Below, piece after piece: positions 49,749-57,483 of a stretch of 64,000 nucleotides of DNA. The notes beneath the pieces were generated by a model. That model was not told the origin of the DNA, made no database searches, and saw nothing but the letters and a program-made list of their open reading frames with translations. The stretch comes from Microlunatus speluncae (GTDB taxonomy: Bacteria; Actinomycetota; Actinomycetes; Propionibacteriales; Propionibacteriaceae). Location: NCBI RefSeq assembly GCF_009299835.1, contig NZ_VKCZ01000005.1, forward strand, positions 62,001 to 126,000. The letters are read 5' to 3'. Position numbers and translations under genes: made by a program. How positions within the stretch are numbered: the stretch's first letter is position 1; each line of letters opens with the position of its first letter.

Positions 49749-51305
49749 TCAGGCGGGGACGAGCCGGCGGCCGCGGCGCGTGCCGCCCCAGACACCGTCG
49801 GTGATCACGACCCGACCGGCCTGCAGCACACAGTCGATGCCCACCGGCGGCACCGCCGGATCGGTGAAGCTGCCGTCATGATCAACAGTGTCCGGGTCGA
49901 AGCAGACCAGGTCGGCGACCGCCCCGGCGGCGATGGTGCCGCGGTCCGGGACGCCGAAGATCGAGGCCGGCAGCGAGGTCATCCGGCGGACCGCCTCGGC
50001 CAGCCCGATGATCTTCCGCCGGCGCACGTACTCGCCGAGGACCCGGGGGAAGGTGCCGTACAACCGCGGATGCGGAGTGCCGCCGAGCCCGGGCGGCAGC
50101 CCGTCCGAGCCGATCGCGCTGTGCGGTGACCGGAGCACGGTCACCACGTCCTCCTCACACATCGTGAACAGCACCGTGGTGACGTGTAACTCCTCCTCCA
50201 GCAGGATCCGGACGACGGTCTCGAACGGGTCCAGGCCGAGCTCGGTCGCCAGCTCGGGCACCCGCCGGCCCTCGTAGGCGTGGCTACGGGTGGAGGAGAT
50301 CATGATCCGCTCGTAGTGCGGATCCGCCTCGGCCCGGAGCCGGTCCAGGACGGCCGGGTCACGCAGCCGGCGCAGCGCCTCGGCCGGCCCGGCGTCGAGC
50401 AGCCAGCCGGCCAGGGTCGAGGTGAGCCCGGTCGACGATGCGACGTACGGATAGACGTCCTGGGTGACCGGCAGGCCCTCCGCCCGGGCCGCGTCCAACC
50501 GCTCCAGCGCTGGCCCGACGGCACCCCAGTTGGCCCGGCCGGACGCCTTGAGATGGGAGACCTGGACCCGGCAGCCGGCCTCGCGGCCGATCCGCAGCGC
50601 CTCGTCGATCGCGTCCAGCAGCCCGGCGCTCTCGTTGCGGATGTGGCTGGCATAGACCCGGCCGGCCGGCAGTCGTCGGGCCAGCGCGATCACCTCTTCG
50701 GTGTCGGCGTACCGGCCGGGCGGATAGACCAACCCGGTCGACAAACCGAATGCGCCCGCGTCCAGTGCCTCGTCCAGGAGCCGGCCCATCGCCGCGAGAT
50801 CCTCGGCACTCGGAGCGGCCGCGGTCGGGCCGATCACCGCCTGCCGGAGCGTGCCGTGACCGACCAGGTGGCAGACGTTGGTCACCGTCCCGGCGGCATC
50901 GACCGCGGCGAACCACTCGGTGCTGCTGTGCCAGCCGCCCAGCTGGTCGGGCTCGAGGCCGAACAGCCGTCCCGGGCCCTCGGCGAACGCGTCGTCGCCG
51001 GCCCGGATCGGCGCCAGCGACGACCCGCAGTTGCCGACGATCTCCGTCGTCACGCCCTGGCTGATCTTGGACAGATCGTCCTCGGCCAGCAGCGGGGCGT
51101 TGTCGGCATGGGAATGGGCGTCGATGAAGCCCGGGCAGACGATCCGCCCGCCGGCGTCGATCACCTCGGCGTCCGTTGCTTCGCCGGTCACTGAACCGGC
51201 CGCGGCCGGCTCGACGGCGGCGATCCGTTCCCCGTTGATCACCACCGTCCCGAGGTACGGTTCTCGTCCCGTGCCGTCGATGATCCGAGCGTTGATGATC
51301 TTCAT
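49749..51305 (-). CDS. N-acyl-D-amino-acid deacylase (D-aminoacylase, amidohydrolase)
   Basis: The 518-residue protein has the metal site HSH (GFIDAHSHADNA), the GNCGSSLAP cysteine, the VGHGTLR block and the SHLKASG motif. C-terminal DLVCFDPDTVDHDGSFTDP and the closing QAGRVVITDGVWGG are those of D-aminoacylase-type enzymes. It hydrolyses N-acyl-D-amino acids in the cytoplasm. The gene stands alone and opposite a sigma factor gene. Homologues in actinobacteria are about this size. Confidence 0.93.
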   Translation of the reverse strand: MKIINARIIDGTGREPYLGTVVINGERIAAVEPAAAGSVTGEATDAEVIDAGGRIVCPGFIDAHSHADNAPLLAEDDLSKISQGVTTEIVGNCGSSLAPIRAGDDAFAEGPGRLFGLEPDQLGGWHSSTEWFAAVDAAGTVTNVCHLVGHGTLRQAVIGPTAAAPSAEDLAAMGRLLDEALDAGAFGLSTGLVYPPGRYADTEEVIALARRLPAGRVYASHIRNESAGLLDAIDEALRIGREAGCRVQVSHLKASGRANWGAVGPALERLDAARAEGLPVTQDVYPYVASSTGLTSTLAGWLLDAGPAEALRRLRDPAVLDRLRAEADPHYERIMISSTRSHAYEGRRVPELATELGLDPFETVVRILLEEELHVTTVLFTMCEEDVVTVLRSPHSAIGSDGLPPGLGGTPHPRLYGTFPRVLGEYVRRRKIIGLAEAVRRMTSLPASIFGVPDRGTIAAGAVADLVCFDPDTVDHDGSFTDPAVPPVGIDCVLQAGRVVITDGVWGGTRRGRRLVPA

Positions 51306-51382
51306 CCCGCCGAGTCTACGGACCGCCGCCGGCCGGGCCGGGGCGGCCGAACCGGTCTCGTCCGATCGGATCGGAATCCGAG

Positions 51383-51388
51383 GGAACC
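51383..51388 (+). promoter_or_regulatory. Possible ECF-type -35 element GGAACC
   Basis: GGGAACCTT in the leader of the sigma factor gene resembles the -35 element used by extracytoplasmic-function sigma factors, which often regulate their own gene. No matching -10 could be recognised. Confidence 0.3.
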
Positions 51389-51495
51389 TTCCGCTGCGTG
51401 GTGGACACCTCCCCGATGGCGGGGTGTTGCACCCCGTCCGCGGAGCGAGGGACGGTGATGACGGTGCGATGGCACCCGGCGAGAGGTCAGGCTAC

Positions 51496-52176
51496 GTGCG
51501 GAGCGACGATCGGGACGGTCGGTACGACGAGGGTGTGGTCATCCACCTTCCGGAGCCGGCGTCGACGGTCGCGGCCGACCCCGACCCGGACTCCGACGAA
51601 TCCGGTCCGGACGACTCGGGCCTGTGGCGAGAACTGCGGACCGGGGACGAGGAATCGTTCCGCGACCTGCTCGTCCGGCACGGCCGCGCGGTCTACAACT
51701 TCGCGTTCCGGCGGACCGGTTCCTGGTCGGTCGCCGAGGACGTGGCCCAGTCGACCTTCACCACGGTCTGGCGCCGGGCCGTGGCCGGAGACCTGGCCGT
51801 GCTGCGGCTGCCGTCGGCGCGGCCGATCCTGTTCGCCATCGCCCGCAAGGAGGCCGCCAATCAGCTCCGGTCGGCCCGCCGACAGGCCCGGCTGGCCGCG
51901 CGGATCGCGGCCGACCGCGACGTGGCCACGGCCGACAACACCGACGCCTGGCTGGCCGCGGAGTCGGCGATGCGCCAGATCAACGAATCGCTGCAGGTCC
52001 TGCCGCAGCAACAGCGGGAGGTGATCGCGTTGGTGCGCTGGTCCGGCCTCTCGCTGGCCGAGGCCGCCGAGTCCCTCGGGGTGCCGGTCGGCACGGTGAA
52101 GTCGCGGCTCAACCGGGCCCACCGTCGGCTCAGCGGCACGCCGCTGGCCGGCCTGCTCAAGGGAGGTCCCGAGTGA
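51496..52176 (+). CDS. ECF-type RNA polymerase sigma factor
   Basis: The 226-residue protein (GTG 51496; an ATG at 51469 is possible) has a disordered acidic N-terminus, region 2 (RDLLVRHGRAVYNFAFRR, then SWSVAEDVAQSTFTTVWRRA, the -10 recognition helix) and region 4 (LPQQQREVIALVRWSGLSLAEAAESLGVPVGTVKSR, cited by QREVIALV, LSLAEAAESLG and GTVKSRL). It directs RNA polymerase to envelope-stress promoters. Its stop overlaps the next gene by four bases, so the membrane partner is made with it. Confidence 0.92.
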   Translation: MRSDDRDGRYDEGVVIHLPEPASTVAADPDPDSDESGPDDSGLWRELRTGDEESFRDLLVRHGRAVYNFAFRRTGSWSVAEDVAQSTFTTVWRRAVAGDLAVLRLPSARPILFAIARKEAANQLRSARRQARLAARIAADRDVATADNTDAWLAAESAMRQINESLQVLPQQQREVIALVRWSGLSLAEAAESLGVPVGTVKSRLNRAHRRLSGTPLAGLLKGGPE

Positions 52177-52835
52177 TTCAGCGATCCACCCCCGACCTGC
52201 CGCCCGAACGCGAGTGGTCCGATCCGCTGGGCCGGGCCGATCAGATCATCGCCGAGGTCGGGCGGCAGCGGCCCCGGGCCAAACGACGTACCGGCTATGT
52301 CGTCCCGGCGATCGCCGCGGCCGCGGCCGCCGTCATCGCCGCCCTCGGCGTCGACCTGCTGGGCCAGCCCGCCGCCCCGAGCGTGGTCGCCACGCCGCCG
52401 GTGTCGGAGACGCCCGCCGCGACGCCGACGGCGCCGGCGCACGTGCCGACGCGCGGTTCGACGATGGTGCTGCGGGTCGGCGAGACGGCCGAGCTCCGGC
52501 ACGCCGAGATCACCGTCGACGAGGTGTCCGGCACCAGCCGCGGCATCGCGGTCAAGGTCCAGACCTGTGTGGTCGACGCGCCGACGGCGCAGTTCCCGGC
52601 CGGGGTGCCGGTGCGCATCGGCGACTGGCTGGCGGTCCGTGATGATCATTCCGGGGTCGCCGTCGCGTGGGCACAGGATCCGGACCGGGAGCCGGCCTAT
52701 CCCAACCTGGCCCTGGTCAGCCAGGGTGAATGCGTCGCCGGCTGGATGCCGCCGATGAATCCGCCGGGGCAGGGCGACATCTCGTTGATCTATCACGGCG
52801 AGCTGGGTGACGAGGCGCGCTGGCTGCTCGAGTGA
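52173..52835 (+). CDS. Membrane protein partner of the sigma factor, DUF4352-like exterior
   Basis: The GTG at 52173 is coupled to the sigma factor (GGGAGG 8 bases upstream). The 220-residue protein has a cytoplasmic head of about 45 residues, one membrane helix (VVPAIAAAAAAVIAALGVDLL) and an extracellular domain of about 130 residues with beta strands (TMVLRVGETAELRHAEITVDEV) that resembles DUF4352/telomeric-repeat-type folds. The head lacks the H-x3-C-x2-C zinc motif of typical anti-sigma factors. It may still be the anti-sigma factor or a co-regulated envelope protein. Confidence 0.78.
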   Translation: MIQRSTPDLPPEREWSDPLGRADQIIAEVGRQRPRAKRRTGYVVPAIAAAAAAVIAALGVDLLGQPAAPSVVATPPVSETPAATPTAPAHVPTRGSTMVLRVGETAELRHAEITVDEVSGTSRGIAVKVQTCVVDAPTAQFPAGVPVRIGDWLAVRDDHSGVAVAWAQDPDREPAYPNLALVSQGECVAGWMPPMNPPGQGDISLIYHGELGDEARWLLE

Positions 52836-52865
52836 GGCGGTGGGTCTTCGCCGGTGATCAACTTC

Positions 52866-53032
52866 CTAGTGTCGTGGTGACGAAGTTGTGTGACGTTTGC
52901 CGGTGTTCAGGTGCGTGCATCGCCAGGCCGACGAGGAAGACCTATCGGGTCATAGATCGACCGAGGAGAACGCAGCGAGGTGCGTGCCTGGACGCCGGCA
53001 AGCGTTACAGAACTTCGTCACCGCGACACTAG
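52866..53032 (+). mobile_element. 167-bp CTAG-bounded hairpin element, copy A
   Basis: The element begins and ends with CTAG and has long complementary arms: GGTGACGAAGTT pairs perfectly with AACTTCGTCACC, and complementarity continues for about 46 bases, with five of six non-canonical pairs being G-U on the plus strand. The core (GGCCGACGAGGAAGACC to GACCGAGGAGAACGCAGCG) is shared with copy B. It fills most of the gap between the sigma-partner gene and the small secreted protein. It has no coding potential of its own. Confidence 0.85.
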
Positions 53033-53138
53033 GTACTGCGACAAGTTGGTGATCATCGTCACCTGACCGGGATGGAACCTCAGCGGCGGGTCCGGACAAC
53101 TCCAGGGCAGACGACAACGACGTGAAAGGAACCTCATC

Positions 53139-53483
53139 ATGGCTCTAGGACTGCGAATCGCCGGCTCCGTGTTCGCTGCGGCAGCCCTGTCCCTGATCGT
53201 GATCCCCGGCGCCACGGCCGAGCCCCAGGACGAACCGGGCCTGCCGGTCGGCAGCCGGCTGGTCCGGCCCGCCGATGATCGGGCGCCGGCGCCGGCGCCG
53301 GCGCCGCCGCGGGACGCGCTGGCCCGTCGCGGCGACGCGGTGATCATCTCCTGCGAAGGGCAGTACAAGGCACCCAACCTGTCCAAGGCCGATATCGATC
53401 GGATCATGGAGCGCCAGAAGGTTCAGCTGAGTCAACCCGGCCTGACCTGCAAGATCATCTCGGCGGTGCCCGGGGACAACTAG
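53139..53483 (+). CDS. Small secreted protein, 114 aa
   Basis: An AAAGGAACC precedes ATG 53139. The signal peptide (LGLRIAGSVFAAAALSLIVIPGATA) is cleaved after ATA-EP. The mature protein is short and basic, with an APAPAPAPP linker and two cysteines (ISCEGQY and LTCKIIS) that may form a disulfide. I do not recognise the family. The last codon, AAC, abuts the CTAG of copy B, whose TAG (53481-53483) provides the stop. The gene lies between the two 167-bp elements. Confidence 0.75.
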   Translation: MALGLRIAGSVFAAAALSLIVIPGATAEPQDEPGLPVGSRLVRPADDRAPAPAPAPPRDALARRGDAVIISCEGQYKAPNLSKADIDRIMERQKVQLSQPGLTCKIISAVPGDN

Positions 53484-53646
53484 TGTCGTGTTGCCTGAGT
53501 ATCTTTACGTTTCCCGACGCCCAGGCACGCACATCGCTGCGTTCTCCTCGGTCGAGATATGACCCGATATGCCTTCCTCGTCGGCCTTGCGCTGCACGCA
53601 CCTGGACGCCGGGAAACGTAAACCTACTCAGGCAACACGACACTAG
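53480..53646 (-). mobile_element. 167-bp CTAG-bounded hairpin element, copy B (inverted)
   Basis: This copy is exactly as long as copy A and in the opposite orientation. Its core is about 90 percent identical to A without gaps. Its arms (GTTGCCTGAGTA with TACTCAGGCAAC) differ from A at five of twelve positions, but every change is compensated on the other arm. Both copies have the same CTAGTGTCGT termini. The stop codon of the small secreted protein lies in its first four bases. Confidence 0.85.
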
Positions 53647-53736
53647 CTATCCACCCGCGAGACGGCTCGCCGCGCCGACCTGGTTGGGGAGGGCGGCGGG
53701 CCCGACCCCGTGTCGAGCATGAAACGGGGTTCCATT

Positions 53737-53742
53737 TATCCT
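53737..53742 (+). promoter_or_regulatory. -10 box TATCCT, leaderless start
   Basis: TATCCT ends six bases before ATG 53749. Confidence 0.45.
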
Positions 53743-53748
53743 GGGACC

Positions 53749-54612
53749 ATGCGATTGATCGCCGGTGCCTATCCCGCCGCTCCGACCGATCCGGTCGACC
53801 AGCCCGAGTTCCTGCGCCGGCTTGCCGAGTCCGATCTGATCGGTGGCCTGGAGTTGCCGTACGTGGACGACGAGGCGCGCTGGTCGGCACGCGCCCTGCC
53901 GGGCGACTGGACGCACGTGGTGACGACCGCGCCGGTGACCGGCCTGCGCACCCGCGACGACGCGAGCTACGGCCTCGCCTCGACCGACGAGGCCGGCCGG
54001 CAGCGAGCGATCGCCGTGACCAGGGCCATGTGGGAGGCGGTCCAGCGGTCCGGGCTGACCGTGGCCGCGATCGAACTGCAAACGGCGCCGGCGCGGATCG
54101 GCAGCGCCGAGGCGCTGAGCCGGTCGCTGACCGAGATCGTGAGCTGGGACTGGGCGGGCGCGGTGGTGCTGGTCGAGCACTGCGACGCGCTGGTGCCCGG
54201 GCACGAACCGGAGAAGGGATTCCTGGCGCTGGCCGACGAGCTGGCGGTGACCCGAGAGCTGGGGCTGGGCGTCGTGATCAACTGGGCGCGCTCGGTGATC
54301 GAGACCCGCACGCCGGACGGCGCGGTCGCGCAGGTGAAGGAGGCCGGCGACCAACTGCGCGGGCTGATGTTCTCCGGGGTCGCCGACACCCCGGTCGGCC
54401 GGCACCCCGCCTGGGTGGACGCGCACCTGCCGCCCGCACCGTACGAACCGTCGTCGCTGCTCACCGCCGACGAGATCGTCCGCACCCGGGCGGCCGCCGA
54501 CTCACCGGCGCTCCTGGGCGCCAAGGTCGGCGCCGGCCCGTCCGACCAGACCCCGGCGGAGCGGGCGGCCACGGTGCTCGGCGCGCTGGAGCTGGTCGCC
54601 CGCGCCGGCTGA
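53749..54612 (+). CDS. DUF4862-family protein
   Basis: The 287-residue protein fits the DUF4862 family of unknown function: RLIAGAYPAAPT at the start, LIGGLELPYVDD, RAMWEAVQRSGLTVAAIELQTAP and VVLVEHCDALVPGHEPEKGFL in the middle, and LGLGVVINWARSVIETRTP. It has a TIM-barrel-like alternation resembling sugar-phosphate isomerases, but no known active-site motif. It has no signal peptide. Confidence 0.78.
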   Translation: MRLIAGAYPAAPTDPVDQPEFLRRLAESDLIGGLELPYVDDEARWSARALPGDWTHVVTTAPVTGLRTRDDASYGLASTDEAGRQRAIAVTRAMWEAVQRSGLTVAAIELQTAPARIGSAEALSRSLTEIVSWDWAGAVVLVEHCDALVPGHEPEKGFLALADELAVTRELGLGVVINWARSVIETRTPDGAVAQVKEAGDQLRGLMFSGVADTPVGRHPAWVDAHLPPAPYEPSSLLTADEIVRTRAAADSPALLGAKVGAGPSDQTPAERAATVLGALELVARAG

Positions 54613-54666
54613 CCCGTCCCGGCTGAGGTGTCGGCTTCCGGGCACCCGCCCGTAACCGGGATCCCT

Positions 54667-54672
54667 TATCGT
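54667..54672 (+). promoter_or_regulatory. -10 box TATCGT, leaderless start
   Basis: TATCGT ends seven bases before ATG 54680. Confidence 0.45.
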
Positions 54673-54679
54673 TCGGCCC

Positions 54680-55876
54680 ATGGTGCCTGTAACCCGGGGA
54701 ATCCTGCTGATGATCTTGACCGCCGCGCTGGCCGTCGGGGTCGTACCGAGGCAGGCTGAGGCGGTGGAACAGGTCAGATTCGCGACCTTCAACGCCTCGC
54801 TCAACCGCGGCGCGGCGGGGGAGTTGCTGGCCGACCTCGCGACGCCCGACGATCCGCAGGCGCGCAAGGCGGCGGAGGTGATCCAGCGCAACCGGCCGGA
54901 CGTGCTGTTGATCAACGAGTTCGACTACGTGGCGGACAATGCCGCCGCGGACGCCTTCCGGGCCAACTATCTGGAGATCGGGCAGCAGGGCGCCGCTCCG
55001 ATCGACTATCCGTACGCGTACACGGCACCGGTCAACACCGGCGTGCCGACCGGCTTCGACCTGGACCGGAACGGCACCGTCGGCGGCGGCAACGATGCCC
55101 ACGGCTTCGGCCTGTTCGAGGGCCAGTACGGGATGCTGGTGCTCTCCCGGTATCCGATCGAGACCGACCGGATCCGTACCTTCCAGCACTTCCTCTGGAA
55201 GGACCTGCCCGGAGCGCTGCTGCCGGACGATCCCGCGACCTCGACCCCCGGTGACTGGTATTCGGCCGCCGCCCTCGACGTGCTCCGGCTGTCCTCGAAG
55301 TCGCACTGGGACGTGCCGATCCGGATCGGCCGGCGGCCGGTGCACTTCCTGGTCGCGCACCCGACGCCGCCGACCTTCGACGGGCCGGAGGACCGCAACG
55401 GCCGGCGCAACCATGACGAGATCAAGTTCTGGGCCGACTACGTCTCGTCACCGCGGACCAGCCGCTACATCTACGACGACGCCGGGCAGCGCGGCGGCCT
55501 GCGACCCGGCAGTCGCTTCGTCATCGCCGGCGACTACAACGCTGATCCGCTGGACGGCGACAGCGTCGCCGGGGCGATCACCCTGCTCCTGGACCATCCC
55601 AAGATCACCGACTCGCGGCCGACCAGCGCCGGCGCGGTGATCGCAGCCGAGCAGCAGGGCGGCGCCAACGCCACCCACCGCGGCGACCCCGCTCTGGACA
55701 CGGCCGACTTCTCCGACACCGCCCCGGGCAACCTGCGGGTCGATCACGTGCTGCCCTCCCGCGGTCTGCTGGTCCGCGACAGCGGCGTCTTCTGGCCGAC
55801 CCCCGACTCACCCCTGGCCCGGCTCAACGACACCTCCGACCACCACCTGGTCCACGTCGACCTCCTCGTCCCCTGA
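54680..55876 (+). CDS. Secreted endonuclease/exonuclease/phosphatase-family protein
   Basis: The 398-residue protein has a signal peptide ending around RQAEAVEQ and an EEP fold: FATFNASLNRG (first metal Asn), VLLINEFDY (metal Glu), VHFLVAHPTPPTF, VIAGDYNADP (D and N of the active site) and the terminal RVDHVLPS and TSDHHLVHVD with catalytic Asp and His. It hydrolyses phosphodiesters outside the cell, for example nucleic acids or phospholipids. It is about normal length for secreted members. Confidence 0.9.
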   Translation: MVPVTRGILLMILTAALAVGVVPRQAEAVEQVRFATFNASLNRGAAGELLADLATPDDPQARKAAEVIQRNRPDVLLINEFDYVADNAAADAFRANYLEIGQQGAAPIDYPYAYTAPVNTGVPTGFDLDRNGTVGGGNDAHGFGLFEGQYGMLVLSRYPIETDRIRTFQHFLWKDLPGALLPDDPATSTPGDWYSAAALDVLRLSSKSHWDVPIRIGRRPVHFLVAHPTPPTFDGPEDRNGRRNHDEIKFWADYVSSPRTSRYIYDDAGQRGGLRPGSRFVIAGDYNADPLDGDSVAGAITLLLDHPKITDSRPTSAGAVIAAEQQGGANATHRGDPALDTADFSDTAPGNLRVDHVLPSRGLLVRDSGVFWPTPDSPLARLNDTSDHHLVHVDLLVP

Positions 55877-55924
55877 CTCGGTCGAAGGCAGCCGTCTGTT
55901 CGTTCCCTGACCCGCTCGGTCGGT

Positions 55925-55949
55925 TCGTTCCCTGAGCTTGTCGAAGGGC
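55925..55949 (+). repeat. REP-like motif, TTCCCTGAGCTTGTCGAAGG copy
   Basis: A further copy of the motif at 38414. A degenerate half copy (GTTCCCTGACCC) precedes it at 55900-55915. Confidence 0.7.
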
Positions 55950-55980
55950 ACACCAGTTGCGTTCCGTTCTCCCTGACCCG

Positions 55981-56130
55981 GTGCGGAAGTCGCCACAGGT
56001 AGAGAAATGCACGCCTGTCGGGCCGGGGAGGGTGCGGAAGTCGCCACAGGTAGAGAAATGCTCACCTGCGGGGCCGGGGAGGGTGCGGAAGTCGCCACAG
56101 GTAGAGAAACGCTCGCCTGCCGGGCCCGGG
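55981..56130. repeat. Three tandem copies of a 51-bp repeat
   Basis: GTGCGGAAGTCGCCACAGG starts at 55981, 56032 and 56083, exactly 51 bases apart, each followed by TAGAGAAAyGCwCrCCTG. The period is a multiple of three, and short open frames run through it, but no start or ribosome site makes it a credible gene. It lies in the 416-base convergent gap 55877-56292 between the EEP and prenyl-synthase genes. Confidence 0.85.
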
Positions 56131-56227
56131 ATCGACGGACGCCGGGCGATCTCTCGGCTCCTGGTAACCCGGCGTCGATCATCTGGCCTGTGCCCTCCGG
56201 CCGGCTGAGGTGACGAGCACCGTCCAT

Positions 56228-56288
56228 CGACACGTCACAAGTGCGCCGACACGCCGCAAGAACGCCCGCAGATGTGACGGGTCGGCGG
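56228..56288. repeat. 61-bp palindromic intergenic repeat, copy 2
   Basis: CGACACGTCACA (56228-56239) pairs with TGTGACGGGTCG (56273-56284) at 11 of 12 positions around CCGACACGCCGC. It is the partner of the copy at 29383-29443 and has the same position: a few bases from a minus-strand stop in a convergent gap. Confidence 0.8.
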
Positions 56289-56292
56289 AGGG

Positions 56293-57420
56293 TCAGGAGG
56301 TGCGGTGGGAGGCGAGGGTGGCCAGGGTGGTGAGGGCTTGGTTGCCTTCGGGGGTGATCGGGGCGTCGGTGAGGGCGGCCAGGGCTTCGGCGTGACTGGA
56401 GTTGATCATGGTCTCGACCGCGTCCTGGGCACCGGAGTCGGCGATGATCTGCCGCAGCGTGGCGACCTGATCATGATCGAGATCGGAGCGGCCGAACAGG
56501 TCGGTGAACCGGCCCCGGGCGACCGGCGCGGCGGCAGCCAGGGTGTGCGCGATCAGGACGGTGCGCTTGCCCTCGCGAAGATCATCTCCGGCGGGCTTGC
56601 CGGTCAGCCGTTCGTCGCCGAAGACGCCGAGCAGGTCGTCCCGGAACTGGAACGCGCGGCCGAGCGCCGACCCGTAGCGGGCCAGCACGTCGAGCAGTCG
56701 CTCGTCCGCGCCGCCGAGGCTGGCGCCGAACTGGCAGGGCCGCTGGACCGTGTATTTGGCCGACTTGTATTCGACCACCCGCTCGGCCGTCTCGATCGCG
56801 GTCGACAGGTCGTGGGCGGAGAGCGGCCGGGATTGGGCCAGGATGTCCAGATACTGCCCGGCGGTGACCTCGGTCCGCATCGACTCCAGCAGCGGTAGCG
56901 CCCGGCCGAGCGCGGCGGCCGGCAGACCAGAGCGGTGCAGCAGTTCCGAGGACCAGATCAGCAGCAGGTCGCCGTACAGGATCGCGCCGGCCCGGCCGAA
57001 CGTCTCGGCCGCACCGACCAGACCCTGCTCGGCATGCAGCCGCTCGAACTGCCGGTGTGCCGCGGGCCGGCCGCGGCGCAGGTCGGAGCCGTCCATCACG
57101 TCGTCGTGCACCAGGGCACTGACGTGCAGCAGATCGAGACTCGCCGCCGCGGCGAGCAGCGGTGCGAACTCCCGGTCGGCCGGCAGCCCGGCGGCGGCGA
57201 CGTAACCCCAGACGGTGCCCGCGGGCCGGATCCGCTTGCCGCCGGCGAGCAGGTCCCGGGCCATCGCGTGCAGCGGGGCGAGGGCCGGGTCGATCGCGGC
57301 CAGCGTGTCCCGCTGCGCGTCCAGGAACTCGTCCAGCACGACGGCGACGGCGTCGGTGAACGCGGGGGAGAGCGGGTCGGCCGGATCGAGGACGGCCGGT
57401 TCGAGCTGGGTGCGTGCCAC
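56293..57420 (-). CDS. Polyprenyl diphosphate synthase (geranylgeranyl diphosphate synthase type)
   Basis: The GTG at 57420 gives 375 residues; TACGCT lies six bases upstream of it. A GTG at 57471 would add 17 residues. The two aspartate-rich motifs are present: HDDVMD (D106, D107, D110) and FRDDLLGVFGD (second). GKRIRPA and the SAKYTVQRP block are also conserved. The small residue (HVSAL) before the first motif suggests C20 or longer products. It makes isoprenoid precursors in the cytoplasm. It faces metF over a 179-base divergent region with a perfect hairpin, a locus also found in mycobacteria as idsA2 and metF. Confidence 0.93.
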   Translation of the reverse strand: MARTQLEPAVLDPADPLSPAFTDAVAVVLDEFLDAQRDTLAAIDPALAPLHAMARDLLAGGKRIRPAGTVWGYVAAAGLPADREFAPLLAAAASLDLLHVSALVHDDVMDGSDLRRGRPAAHRQFERLHAEQGLVGAAETFGRAGAILYGDLLLIWSSELLHRSGLPAAALGRALPLLESMRTEVTAGQYLDILAQSRPLSAHDLSTAIETAERVVEYKSAKYTVQRPCQFGASLGGADERLLDVLARYGSALGRAFQFRDDLLGVFGDERLTGKPAGDDLREGKRTVLIAHTLAAAAPVARGRFTDLFGRSDLDHDQVATLRQIIADSGAQDAVETMINSSHAEALAALTDAPITPEGNQALTTLATLASHRTS

Positions 57421-57483
57421 GCTCCGAGCGTACGGAATCCGCCCCTGGCCGCCGAATCCGGTGTTATCCACACCCCAGCCACC

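Noticed and set aside
52832..53032. Small open frame in element A
   Set aside because: It is a translation of the hairpin element, and copy B gives unrelated frames in both directions.
53483..53722. Small open frames in element B
   Set aside because: Both strands are open because of the inverted repeat; there is no start signal or conservation with copy A.
55808..56233. Open frame through the 51-bp repeats
   Set aside because: It overlaps the end of the EEP gene on the opposite strand and consists of repeated peptides without a start signal.
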